This document shows, piece by piece, positions 1-9,359 of a stretch of 64,000 bases of DNA. Position 1 is the stretch's first letter. Every line of letters begins with the position of its first letter. A model generated the notes under the pieces. It had not been told where the DNA came from, did not search any database, and worked only from the letters and a program-made list of their open reading frames with translations. A program made the translations under genes and the position numbers. Origin of the DNA: Amphritea sp. (GTDB taxonomy: Bacteria > Pseudomonadota > Gammaproteobacteria > Pseudomonadales > Balneatricaceae); assembly GCF_016744155.1 (NCBI RefSeq), contig NZ_JADGEW010000016.1, positions 30,515-94,514 on the forward strand. Reading direction: 5' to 3'.

Positions 1-60
1 TTTGGCCAGGAAGGCTTATTGGAATATACCTCGGCTCAGGTTATTAATATCAATAAGTAA
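1..60 (+). CDS. possible 3' end of an upstream gene (partial)
   Basis: Frame 1 is open from the window edge to a TAA at 58-60 and encodes 19 residues ending in NINK. It is followed by about 145 bases without a recognisable gene and then a strong terminator, which fits the tail of a plus-strand gene that begins outside the window. There is too little sequence to name it. A longer open frame over the same bases (2-253) runs through the terminator and is less credible. Confidence 0.3.
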   Translation, partial: FGQEGLLEYTSAQVININK

Positions 61-206
61 GGCTCTTTTACTTAAGAGTCTTCAGACTATTGAAACGGAG
101 CAATGCGTACTACTTGGTCAGTTAGTTCGACGAACTTCTTATTGGTTCTTTCTCACCTGCCGGGAGGTACCCGTGCGCTTGCTTCCTGGCTATAAACGGA
201 AGTTTT

Positions 207-230
207 GCCCCTCGCTCGAGGGGCTTTTTT
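207..230 (+). terminator. Rho-independent terminator
   Basis: A GC-rich hairpin (GCCCCT, loop, AGGGGC) is followed by six T residues. The T tract lies only on the plus-strand side, so it ends transcription from the left edge. The minus-strand sensor kinase gene ends 20 bases further on. Confidence 0.8.
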
Positions 231-249
231 ATCTAAGCGATGCACTCTC

Positions 250-3200
250 TTAGCTGTCTGAATTGTCCTGTTGGGTATGCTGGCGTAGTTCTTTCAGACT
301 GATACCCAGAAGGTTTTTCAGTTCTTCGTTTGTACTCACAGTTACCGCTTCGTTTTCCTCTTCCAATGCTTTAGATTTTAGAGACAGGGCCAGAAGGCCA
401 AAATTCGCAGATGCCCCTGCCAATTGGTGAGCAATGTTTCGACATTCTCTGTCATTACGCTGCAGACGTGCCTCTTCTATCTTATCTGTCAGCTGTTCAC
501 ATTGTTGCTGTAGTTGATCGATCAACTTGGTAAATTTCGCCCGGCCCAGCATGGAGCAATGCTGGTCAACCAGATGCTGATCCAGCAGTGGGGCGTCATT
601 ACGGGTGGAGGAAATAGCCTTTTTATCGGACTTTTCTTCAACAGGAATTGTTATCACAGGATTAGAGGTTCCCAGAATAGTGTTGTGTTTGCCAATTAAC
701 TGCTGCAGTTCTTTATACTGAAGCGGTTTACCAACCACCGCATCAATGCCAGCGGCATGATAGTTATTGATCTCCGCTTCGGTAATGCTAGCGGTGAGTG
801 CTATCACTCTTATATTGGCTTTTTTAGGGCTTAGGTGTGCCCGTATTCGGCGTGTGGTTTCCATGCCATCCATATCGGGAAGATGAATATCCATGAGTAC
901 CAGATCATAGTTATTCTGATTGTGCTTTTGCAGGGCGGTATAACCGTTTTCTGCAATGTCGACCTGGTGGCCATCACTTTCCAGTAGCCCCTGAGCAACC
1001 AGTTGATTGATGACCGTATCCTCGACCAAGAGAATATGCAGGGGGTGCCCGGGTTTTGGTGCTGACACCGCGGGAGTATCGCTTTGGTCTGCAGAAGTTA
1101 ATACATAGGGGATACTGAACCAGAACTGGCTGCCGTGCCCCTCGGTGCTGCTGAAGCCGATCTGTCCCTGCTGAAGTTCAACAATTTTTTTGCTAATAGC
1201 AAGACCCAGGCCAGTACCGCCGTAGCGACGCGTAATAGAAGAGTCCGCCTGAGAGAAATGTTGAAAAATACGGTGGTGTGATTCTTCAGGAATACCTATA
1301 CCACTATCATCAACAATAAAACTGATGGTTGCCGATTCAGCGGTTAGGGTGCATTTGACTGATATTTTAACGAAACCTTGCTGGGTGAATTTAATCGCAT
1401 TGGCACAAAGGTTCATCAAAACTTGTCCCAGGCTTCGCCGGTCACCGAAGATCGTGTCGGGTAGAGGGTCAAGGATGTTCAGTTCAAATGACAGGTGTTT
1501 TTCCAGCATCATTGGTCGTAGCATCAGTTCGAGTTCATCGAGTACCTGACTGACAGAGAAGGGAGCCTGGTCCAGTTCGACCTGGCCGGCCTCTGCTTTG
1601 GTAAAGTCCAGTACATCATTGAGGATCGACAATAGAGTCTGCCCGGATTGATAGATTGCCTTTACTTGTTGCTGTTGGTCAGGGAGAAGGTGGCCTTTCT
1701 CAAGCAACTGAGCCATACCGAGAATGCCATTCATAGGCGTTCTTATCTCGTGACTGATTGTTGCCAGGAACTCAGACTTCGCCTGACTGGCGGCTTCCGA
1801 TTTTTGAAGGTTTAGCTGGGCTTGCTCTTTTGCTTTACGCTCGGTGATATTGGTAAGAGAGCCTTCGTAGTAGACCGGCTTACCTTGGTCATCTAGCTCT
1901 CTTCGTGCCGAAATGGAGACATTGACCGGCGAGCCATCCCGCCGTTGCCACTCGGTTTCGAACCCCGTCACCCGGTTATCATCAGATAAAAGATTCAGGA
2001 ACTGATGCAGGTCCTGGCTGTTGATAAAGCACTGACTACCAATATCTGTAATGGTATTGAGAAATTCCTCCGGGTTTCGGTAACCGAGTAATTCAGCTAA
2101 GGCGGGATTGGCTGAGATGAAGTGACCTTGTGCACTCGCTCTGAAAATAGCTTCTACGGTATTTTCAAATAGTGAGCGGAATTCCTGCTCTGAATGTTCC
2201 AGACTTGAGTAAAGTTTTGCATTCTCGATGGAGATTGCCGCCTGTGCCGAGAGAATTTGCAGGGTTTCCATTCGGGAAGGGTCAAATACATTTCGACTTT
2301 GGTTATTTTCCAGATAGAGAAGGGCGGTTAGTTCACCGTGATACAAAATCGGCATGCAAAGTAACGAACGGGGTTTATGCTTGCGGATATAACTATCCTG
2401 CATAAACATTTCGTGACGATGGGCATCACTGAGTACCACAATCTCTTTGGTGCGGGCGGCGTAGTGAACAATGCTAACCGGCAATGTTGTGCTGTCGTCC
2501 AGAGCCAGACTGTTAAAAAACTGGGGTGCTCTTTCAAGCACGGTTTCCGCTTCAATATAGAGGTTGCCTTTTTCTTTAAGAATAAGGATTGCCCGCTGGG
2601 CGCCGGCACTTTCCAGCGCTAGTGCCATTAGTCTGCCCAGCAGTTTTTCAAGTACGATTTCATCGGAAATAGCTTGGGACGAACGGATAACTGAGATGGT
2701 GTCCAGTTGTTGATTGGAGAAATGCTCAGCTTGATCGACGCTAACAAGCGTGTTGTTGTTTTTCTCGCTGAGATTGCGACCGCCGAATAGCTCAGGGTAT
2801 TGCGTCTGTAGTTGGTGTAGTTTTGGTTTGAGCTGTAAGTGGAGGTAGCCGTTCCAGGCCTCATTAAGATAGGTGCGGGCAATATTCTGTTTATCCCATT
2901 CCAGGTAGCAACGACCTGCCATCTCTCTGGCAAGGGCGGCCTGAAGGTAAAAGTGGTTCTTCTGGGCGGCATCGATCGCATTATCGTAAAAATCCATCGC
3001 CTTACTGAAATGGCGATTAACGCGGTACAGCTCGGCCTGTAGAAGGTATGCAAAATGTTGATGGTTTTCTGGACAATGGCGTGCCCAACGTTTGAATCGT
3101 CGCAGAATTTGACGTGCTTTTTTCAGCTTTTGGCTTTGCTGCAAAATACTGGTTTCAGGGATAAGCGCTATCTGGGAAAGCGCTATTATGGATTCAAAGC

Positions 3201-6200
3201 AAGGGGCGGTAAAGGTTCCTCCGATGTGGGGTAGGTAGGGGCTACCTGTTTCACAATGGTGATGTGTCTGTTGATAATCCCCCATAATAAAACAGAGTGT
3301 TGCACTGTGATAGTGATAGAGACAGATCGCTGTACGATGATCTTCCTGGTGGATTTCATCTAGTAATTGCTGGTTGAAGAAGTCTCCAAATAAGCGGGTT
3401 GGATCATCACTATTCCCCAACAGGTTATCAATCGCCTGTAGGGCCAGCAGCGAATATTGTGTGGATTGTTTTTGCCCATACTGTCGCAGGCAGGCTGTGT
3501 GATTTTCTATGGTGGGCTTTAGTTCTGCGAAATTATTAGTCTGGTTAAACGAAAACTGAATCCAGGCTGCCAGACAGTAACTGCCCCATTCGATATCTCC
3601 GCAGTCCAAAGCTTGTTGATGTCCGTCGAGCAAAGATTCAAGCGATAGGTTTAGGGGTTCTTTCCAGTGCCGTACATAGGTGTCAAACAGAGAACTAGTT
3701 CGGTGATGAATCAGTCTATTCGGCTGACGCTGATCAAGCTCCATGGCGATTTTGCCTAACGCATAACCCTGATTTATTGCTGAGTATGTACCACACAAAA
3801 TACCGCCATATCCAGCGAAGGCCATCGAGGAGTGTGCTGTCAAACCTCGGGTCAGTGTGAGTTCTACTTCTTTAGCCATAACCAAGGGGCGCAGGGCAGA
3901 ACTGGAAAATTTTACCACCCCGAACATGCTGGCCAGAATCGATAGTGCCGCCAGATCGTAGGGGTCTTGCATCGGTTTGGCTTCCAGAATCTGCTCCCGG
4001 TTGCGACGATGCAACAGCCATTGGGTGCGAAGCACTCCTTGCCAGATCTGTCTTTTACTGGGTTTGACGGGCAGCTCAACGCCCAGCATTCGTAACACTT
4101 GCAGAGCAACTTGCATCGCTTGCTCGAACTGATTTCTGGCGACATGAGACTGAATTCTTATCTCATAGACTTTCACCTGATCCAGAATGTTATTGCTATT
4201 CTCAATGACTTGATCGATCAGATAGTTCATCTGTTCGAACTGGGAGCTAATGTAAGCGGCTTCTGTGCCACTGGTATAAAGCGTTAATGTGAGATCGTAA
4301 TGTTGTTGCCAACGGTCGTCTGAGAGTAATTCAATACCCGTCTGAAAATACTCCTGGGCAGCATCAAAGGCGGCCGAATCCAGTGCCTGTATACCTGATT
4401 GACAGTTAAGCGAAGCTAGCTCTATCAGTTCATCTTCTGATTCGATCAGGTTTCGGGCACTGTTCAGGTGATTAGTGACCTCAAATACCGGAATCTTGTG
4501 CTTATTTGAAACGCGCTGCTGCAGAAGTCGGCCGATCTTCAGGTGTAATTCTTGTCGCAGGTTTTCCGGAATCAGAGAGTAGGCGGCTTGTTGAATACGG
4601 TCATGTATAAAGCGAAACCGGTGGCGATCAAATGTTAAGCCAGAACTGCTGGCGTAGTTGATATCCAAAGGGATTAATAAGCCTTCACGAACGGCATCCA
4701 TCAGGTTCTCTGTAGTGTCGCTTTCACTTTGTTCTAATACAATCGACAGGGTATTAAGATCAAAAGGGCTACCGATACAGGCGGCCATTTGCAGGGTTTT
4801 CTGACTTTCGTTTGAGAGTTTTTGAATCTTACTGACCATCAGGTCGATAACGTTATCGCTCATCTCCCGTGATTGAATCTTAGTTTCGTCCCATTGCCAG
4901 CGGTTTTGATGGAAACTGATTAGTCCTTCGTCATGCAGTGAGTAGAGTAGCTGGATTAAAAAGAAGGGGTTTCCCTGAGTTTTCTCCATGCATATCTGAG
5001 CCAGCTCTGTGCAATGCTGAGGCTCGGTGCGTAAGGTATCTGCGATCAATCGGGTCGTTTGAGTGTTGTTCAGCGGTTCAAGGAGTATCTCGCTAATGCG
5101 ACAGTTTCCCTGTTTTAATCGGTTTATTGTCAGTGCCAGGGGGTGTGAGTGGCCGACAGCCTGATCACGGTAACTACTGACAATCAGTAGATTAGACATA
5201 TCTCCATCTTCACACAGAGAGGATATCAGGTTGAAAGATGCCAGGTCTCCCCAGTGAAGATCGTCGAGAAACAGAAGCAGTGGGGTTTCGGGTGTTGCAA
5301 ATGCGCTTATGAGTGCTTTTACCAGCAGAGAGAATCGATTCTGTTCTTCAAAGATAGACAGCCGCTGAGAGGTTAATGGTTTTCCAATGATCAGTTCAAG
5401 TTCCGGTACCAGACTTATAAGGGTGTGAGCGCTTTGCCCCAGTGCTTTACAAATAAGATCACGATAGACAGAGATATCTTGGTCGCTCTCTGTCAATAGC
5501 TGTCTGATGAGCCCCTGCAATGCGAGAAATATTCCTGAGTAGGGCCGGTTGCGGCGAAACTGATCGAACTTACCACTGATAAAACGTCCGTTTTGCTCAT
5601 GGATATAGTGGCGTAGTTCGTGAACAAGACTTGATTTACCAATTCCCGCATAGCCGGTAATCAGTATTAGTTCCTGACTTTGCGCCGCTCTATGATCGAA
5701 GCTATTGCGTAACTTCTGAATAATTGCCGCGCGTCCATAAAGACGTTGGGGTACGGAAAAGTGTTCAGAGATGTCTTTGCGGGCCAGGTTAAAGAGTGGA
5801 ATGTCCTGTTGCTGATTCCAGCAATTAAGGCAGTTTTTAAGATCTTCTGAGATACCGAAGCTTGACTGATATCGTTCTGATGCATCCTTGGCCATCAGTT
5901 TCAGAATGATTCTGCTTAGCATCTCAGGTAATGCTGGATTAATATCATTCGGCGCTTTGGGCTGTTTTGCTATATGGCAGTGAATGAGTTGTAGTCGATC
6001 TTCTCCCCGAAAAGGAGGGCGTCCGCAAAACATCTCATACAGCACGACGCCCAGGCTGTAAAAATCACTGCGATAATCGATATGTCGATTGATACGCCCG
6101 GTTTGTTCCGGTGCCATATATTGCAGATCATCGATGGATAGTTGCTGTGAATTCCAACTGGCCTGTTCCCGGGTAAGCCTCGTAGAAATAGCAAAGTCGA

Positions 6201-6636
6201 TCAGCTGAACGTCTTCGGTTTCGGGTAACCAAAGGATATTGTCCGGGGATAACTTTTTATGAATAACCCGTTCACTATGCAACCGGCCCAATAGATCGCA
6301 GAGACAGATCACCATGGGTAATACCTGCTCCCAGGGGTAGCGCTTTTTCTGCATCATCTGCCTAAGGGAAAGGCCGCCCCGGTCAGGGAATATGAGAGTT
6401 GTCTGATTATCAACACTGTTTAGGGGTAGTGGAGCAACAACTCCCTCAATATCCAGTGAGCTAAGTAACTCATATTCATGTTCAAAACGGCCGATATCTT
6501 CAGGGGTTGTTGTATTTCTGTTGAGTTGCTTAATGATGACCGGTTGAAGGTCATTGTCCCGAAGAGCGCGACTGACAGTACAGTGTTTGCCACGGTGAAT
6601 AATTGTCTGGATCTGAAAGCCCGGGAAATGCTTCAT
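250..6636 (-). CDS. giant hybrid sensor histidine kinase with N-terminal kinase-like and AAA/TPR modules
   Basis: A predicted cytoplasmic signalling protein of about 2128 residues. Visible modules in order: a Ser/Thr-kinase-like domain (about 10-270), an AAA/STAND ATPase with Walker A GYAGIGKSS near 329-337, a long TPR-like helical region (about 650-1300), GAF (about 1330-1480), PAS (about 1490-1610), HisKA with phospho-acceptor His near 1630 in SHEIRTP, a HATPase domain, a receiver with Asp near 1917 in LMDIHLP, and a C-terminal Hpt with His near 2071 in AHQLAG. This is the arrangement of the ATPase-linked trifunctional kinase family. The kinase-like domain has HKKLSPDN (127-134) where active kinases have an HRD-type Asp, and DFA in place of DFG, so it is probably a pseudokinase. 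The ATG at 6636 is preferred over the TTG just upstream; it follows the response-regulator stop directly, so the two are one operon. No membrane segments are evident, so the signal is probably cytoplasmic. The divergent neighbour qhpA suggests it senses amine or redox state, which is inference. Confidence 0.9.
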   Translation of the reverse strand: MKHFPGFQIQTIIHRGKHCTVSRALRDNDLQPVIIKQLNRNTTTPEDIGRFEHEYELLSSLDIEGVVAPLPLNSVDNQTTLIFPDRGGLSLRQMMQKKRYPWEQVLPMVICLCDLLGRLHSERVIHKKLSPDNILWLPETEDVQLIDFAISTRLTREQASWNSQQLSIDDLQYMAPEQTGRINRHIDYRSDFYSLGVVLYEMFCGRPPFRGEDRLQLIHCHIAKQPKAPNDINPALPEMLSRIILKLMAKDASERYQSSFGISEDLKNCLNCWNQQQDIPLFNLARKDISEHFSVPQRLYGRAAIIQKLRNSFDHRAAQSQELILITGYAGIGKSSLVHELRHYIHEQNGRFISGKFDQFRRNRPYSGIFLALQGLIRQLLTESDQDISVYRDLICKALGQSAHTLISLVPELELIIGKPLTSQRLSIFEEQNRFSLLVKALISAFATPETPLLLFLDDLHWGDLASFNLISSLCEDGDMSNLLIVSSYRDQAVGHSHPLALTINRLKQGNCRISEILLEPLNNTQTTRLIADTLRTEPQHCTELAQICMEKTQGNPFFLIQLLYSLHDEGLISFHQNRWQWDETKIQSREMSDNVIDLMVSKIQKLSNESQKTLQMAACIGSPFDLNTLSIVLEQSESDTTENLMDAVREGLLIPLDINYASSSGLTFDRHRFRFIHDRIQQAAYSLIPENLRQELHLKIGRLLQQRVSNKHKIPVFEVTNHLNSARNLIESEDELIELASLNCQSGIQALDSAAFDAAQEYFQTGIELLSDDRWQQHYDLTLTLYTSGTEAAYISSQFEQMNYLIDQVIENSNNILDQVKVYEIRIQSHVARNQFEQAMQVALQVLRMLGVELPVKPSKRQIWQGVLRTQWLLHRRNREQILEAKPMQDPYDLAALSILASMFGVVKFSSSALRPLVMAKEVELTLTRGLTAHSSMAFAGYGGILCGTYSAINQGYALGKIAMELDQRQPNRLIHHRTSSLFDTYVRHWKEPLNLSLESLLDGHQQALDCGDIEWGSYCLAAWIQFSFNQTNNFAELKPTIENHTACLRQYGQKQSTQYSLLALQAIDNLLGNSDDPTRLFGDFFNQQLLDEIHQEDHRTAICLYHYHSATLCFIMGDYQQTHHHCETGSPYLPHIGGTFTAPCFESIIALSQIALIPETSILQQSQKLKKARQILRRFKRWARHCPENHQHFAYLLQAELYRVNRHFSKAMDFYDNAIDAAQKNHFYLQAALAREMAGRCYLEWDKQNIARTYLNEAWNGYLHLQLKPKLHQLQTQYPELFGGRNLSEKNNNTLVSVDQAEHFSNQQLDTISVIRSSQAISDEIVLEKLLGRLMALALESAGAQRAILILKEKGNLYIEAETVLERAPQFFNSLALDDSTTLPVSIVHYAARTKEIVVLSDAHRHEMFMQDSYIRKHKPRSLLCMPILYHGELTALLYLENNQSRNVFDPSRMETLQILSAQAAISIENAKLYSSLEHSEQEFRSLFENTVEAIFRASAQGHFISANPALAELLGYRNPEEFLNTITDIGSQCFINSQDLHQFLNLLSDDNRVTGFETEWQRRDGSPVNVSISARRELDDQGKPVYYEGSLTNITERKAKEQAQLNLQKSEAASQAKSEFLATISHEIRTPMNGILGMAQLLEKGHLLPDQQQQVKAIYQSGQTLLSILNDVLDFTKAEAGQVELDQAPFSVSQVLDELELMLRPMMLEKHLSFELNILDPLPDTIFGDRRSLGQVLMNLCANAIKFTQQGFVKISVKCTLTAESATISFIVDDSGIGIPEESHHRIFQHFSQADSSITRRYGGTGLGLAISKKIVELQQGQIGFSSTEGHGSQFWFSIPYVLTSADQSDTPAVSAPKPGHPLHILLVEDTVINQLVAQGLLESDGHQVDIAENGYTALQKHNQNNYDLVLMDIHLPDMDGMETTRRIRAHLSPKKANIRVIALTASITEAEINNYHAAGIDAVVGKPLQYKELQQLIGKHNTILGTSNPVITIPVEEKSDKKAISSTRNDAPLLDQHLVDQHCSMLGRAKFTKLIDQLQQQCEQLTDKIEEARLQRNDRECRNIAHQLAGASANFGLLALSLKSKALEEENEAVTVSTNEELKNLLGISLKELRQHTQQDNSDS

Positions 6637-6639
6637 CAA

Positions 6640-7362
6640 TTATCCGATCACGCCGGCAAACATGTAGCCGGCTCCATGGGCGGTGAGTATGAAATGGGGA
6701 TCGTTAGGGTTGTCATAAAGTTTACGTCGTAGCCTGCCTATCAGGACATCGACAGACCGATCATTTGGCGTCCATTCACGATCATGAATCGCATCCATTA
6801 ATTGATCCCGGCTGAGTACCTGTCCACGACTGGTAATTAATGCATGGAGGAGCTTGTATTCTCCTTCGGGTAAGCGCTCAGATCCATCTTCAGGGCTTTC
6901 CAGTAATCGTCGACTACAGTCCAGCGTCCAGCCCTCAAATCGGATTAATCGGTTAATTGGGCTTTCCGATGATGGGGATTCATCTGTGACCCGCCATAAC
7001 AAATTTTTAGCTCTTACCAACAATTCGCGGGGGTTAAATGGCTTAGTTACATAATCATCAGCGCCGAGCTCCAGACCCACGATACGATCAATTTCATCCC
7101 CTTTACTGGTGACTAAGATAATCCCCACTTTTGAATGGGTTCTGAGTTCGCGGGTTAGGGTAAGCCCATCTTTTCCAGGCAAATTGATATCCAGCAGCAC
7201 CAGGTTGATATTTTCATCTATAACCCTTTGAACCAGGCTTTCGCCATGATCGGTTTCACTTACCCGATAACCTTCGTTTTCGAAATAACTGACCAGCAAA
7301 GAGCGGGATGCAAAATCATCCTCTACGATTAAGATATGTGACTGTTCAGTATGAGAGATCAT
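6640..7362 (-). CDS. OmpR/TorR-family two-component response regulator
   Basis: About 240 residues: an N-terminal receiver (about 10-125) with acidic pocket VEDD and phospho-acceptor Asp58 in LLDINLP, and a C-terminal winged-helix DNA-binding domain (about 145-238, with NDRSVDVLIGRLRRKL). It ends where the giant hybrid kinase begins, so the pair is one operon, and the kinase Hpt domain is the probable phosphate donor. The ATG at 7362 is chosen over a TTG nine bases upstream because it is a standard start and begins at a normal receiver N-terminus. It is divergent from qhpA, which makes the intergenic direct repeat at 7521 its most likely target. The specific signal is unknown. Confidence 0.9.
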   Translation of the reverse strand: MISHTEQSHILIVEDDFASRSLLVSYFENEGYRVSETDHGESLVQRVIDENINLVLLDINLPGKDGLTLTRELRTHSKVGIILVTSKGDEIDRIVGLELGADDYVTKPFNPRELLVRAKNLLWRVTDESPSSESPINRLIRFEGWTLDCSRRLLESPEDGSERLPEGEYKLLHALITSRGQVLSRDQLMDAIHDREWTPNDRSVDVLIGRLRRKLYDNPNDPHFILTAHGAGYMFAGVIG

Positions 7363-7520
7363 GGTCTGCAACTATTAATGTGATTTTATAATTCCAATGC
7401 CTTGAGTCTAGCAAGCAGTTAGACCCGATGACAGTGATCCTAAATAAAAGCTTACGTGGATAGAAAACTGTAGAAATTCTTTATCAGACAAAGGCTTATA
7501 ACGATGCTGATGCAGCGTTC

Positions 7521-7546
7521 GTTACATCCTGTTACATTAACAAACA
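7521..7546. promoter_or_regulatory. candidate response-regulator binding site: GTTACAT direct repeat, 10-bp period
   Basis: GTTACAT occurs at 7521-7527 and again at 7531-7537, one helical turn apart, in the 341-base gap between the regulator operon and qhpA. OmpR-family regulators typically bind such tandem half-sites. The same bases also contain TGTTACATTAACAAACA (7530-7546), which has the TGTT-N9-AACA form seen upstream of the second qhp operon, so another regulator could use it. I see no gene in the rest of the gap and no GG-N10-GC sigma-54 element on the qhpA strand. Confidence 0.4.
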
Positions 7547-7573
7547 ACTTAGCACAAATTCCCAGAAACTCAT

Positions 7574-7600
7574 TTACACCGGGCCGTTAGGTTAGTGTAA
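7574..7600. promoter_or_regulatory. inverted repeat TTACAC-N15-GTGTAA upstream of qhpA
   Basis: Perfect 6-bp arms are spaced 21 bp centre to centre, two helical turns. A TATAAA (7618-7623) lies 17 bases after the right arm, where a weak -10 would sit. This could be an operator or an activator-dependent promoter, but short arms like these can arise by chance. Confidence 0.25.
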
Positions 7601-7703
7601 GTCGGAAAACCGGCGAATATAAAAATTAAAGATGAGGGCCTGCATCTGTTCTGGTTTATAGCGACAGATGCTGCAAAGAAAATTCTTACAGGAGTGATTG
7701 GCC

Positions 7704-9299
7704 TTGAAAATTAAGAAATCCAAGCATGCACTGCTTAGTGTTAGTGCACTGGCTCTGATGGGGACTATGCTGACCCCTGCGGCGTCTTGGGCGACGGATG
7801 GTGAGACGCTGATTCAGGAAAAATGCCTGCTTTGTCACACCAATACCGGTAACCCTGAAGCGCCATATTCCAGAATAAGCCAACAGCGCAAGACCCCTGA
7901 AGGCTGGCATATGACGCTTAATCGTATGCAACGTATGAATGGTCTGGTGATCTCTTCTGACGAGGTTCAGGCTGTTATTAAGTATCTTTCTGATACACAG
8001 GGACTGGCTCCCTCTGAAACCGCACCGTTTCGTTATGTACTTGAGCAAAAGCCAAATGTAGTTGAAGAGGTTGACCCGGCGTATGTTGAGATGTGCGCGC
8101 GCTGCCACTCTAATGCTCGTTTTGGCTTGCAGCGCCGGACACTGGGTGAATGGCAGCTACATGTAAATACGCATATGGCGATTAATCCGACGACTGAGCT
8201 GCATGCGCTGGCACGGGACCGGGATTGGTATGACATAGCCTATAACGATGTTGTGCCGAAATTGGCGGTTGATTATGCGTTCAATGATCCCGCCTGGAAT
8301 CAGTGGCAAGCAAAGGTTAAGCCTTCGCTGAATGGCAGCTGGAGCGTTGCGGGCTTTATGCCGGGCAAAGGTGATTACAGTGCTGTTCTTCAGACTAAAG
8401 AGACGTCTAAAGATAACTTTAGTGTTTCTATGAAGGGTCATTATGCCGATGGTACGCCATTGCAGGGCGAGGGTAGTGCAAAAGTATTTGCCGGCTACGA
8501 ATGGCGTGCAAGCCTGACAATTGATGGTATCAAGATGCGCCAGGTGATGGCGGCCGCTGAAGATGGTTCTTCTTTGTCAGGTCGGATGTATCAGAGTGCT
8601 CATGATGAGATTGGTGGTGAGCTGACCGCCGTCCATGGTAGTGCTGTCGTTGCGTTGTCACCGTCAGCCATAAAGCAAGGGCAGCAAAAGGAGATCACCA
8701 TTATCGGTGCTGATCTTAAAGGCAGTGTGAGCCTAGGCAACGGTGTTCAGGTAGTTAAAGTCCTCTCCCGTGATGCTGATAGGGTCGTGGTCCTGGCAAA
8801 AGCGACAGGTTCAGCCTCTGTAGGTATGCGTAATGTTTCGGTCGGTAAGGCTAAGGCCAAAGCACAACTGGCTGTTTACGATGAAGTTGCTGCCGTTCAG
8901 GTATTGCCGAATGAATCTATTGCCCGAATTGGAGGTAATGGAGGGAATATTGCGAAGATGCAATCGACCTATCGTGCATTGGCATTCAGTGCTGGTAAAG
9001 ATGGACAGCCAGGTACCGCTGATGATTTGCGCTTGGGCTATATGCAGGCCCTCTGGTCTCTGCAAGCTTTTGATGAAGCGGCAGAACATGAGAAAGACCT
9101 GAAATACGCAGGCTCAATTGATGGCAATGGTGTGTTTACACCGGGCGATGCCGGTCTCAATCCTGAACGTAAGTTTTCCACCAACAATGTGGGTAATCTG
9201 AAAGTGATTGCTCAGGTTCTGGATGGTGATAAAGCGGTTGAGGGTGATGCGCATCTGCTGGTGACTGTGCCTGTGTTTGTCAAACGCGCAATCCAGTAA
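7704..9299 (+). CDS. qhpA: quinohemoprotein amine dehydrogenase alpha subunit, diheme (copy 1)
   Basis: The large periplasmic subunit of QHNDH, which passes electrons from the CTQ cofactor of the gamma subunit to external cytochromes through two c-type hemes. About 531 residues: a Sec signal peptide with cleavage near ASWA, then CLLCH (41-45) and CARCH (131-135) heme motifs, then the three beta-rich domains usual for the family (length matches the roughly 60-kDa subunit). TTG at 7704 is chosen because AGGAG lies nine bases upstream; the TTG at 7698 is too close to it. The second copy at 18275 has an almost identical start region (GGAG, then TGGCCTTG). First gene of qhpA-D-C-B. Confidence 0.95.
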   Translation: MKIKKSKHALLSVSALALMGTMLTPAASWATDGETLIQEKCLLCHTNTGNPEAPYSRISQQRKTPEGWHMTLNRMQRMNGLVISSDEVQAVIKYLSDTQGLAPSETAPFRYVLEQKPNVVEEVDPAYVEMCARCHSNARFGLQRRTLGEWQLHVNTHMAINPTTELHALARDRDWYDIAYNDVVPKLAVDYAFNDPAWNQWQAKVKPSLNGSWSVAGFMPGKGDYSAVLQTKETSKDNFSVSMKGHYADGTPLQGEGSAKVFAGYEWRASLTIDGIKMRQVMAAAEDGSSLSGRMYQSAHDEIGGELTAVHGSAVVALSPSAIKQGQQKEITIIGADLKGSVSLGNGVQVVKVLSRDADRVVVLAKATGSASVGMRNVSVGKAKAKAQLAVYDEVAAVQVLPNESIARIGGNGGNIAKMQSTYRALAFSAGKDGQPGTADDLRLGYMQALWSLQAFDEAAEHEKDLKYAGSIDGNGVFTPGDAGLNPERKFSTNNVGNLKVIAQVLDGDKAVEGDAHLLVTVPVFVKRAIQ

Positions 9300-9359
9300 G
9301 TGAAGCTGATAACAACTGCCAATTGTCGTTGTTGCTGATATAAAGAAAAGAGGTTGATT

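Noticed and set aside
2..253. 83-codon open frame at the left edge
   Set aside because: It crosses a strong terminator and overlaps the kinase stop region; frame 1 ending at base 60 is a better candidate for a gene tail.
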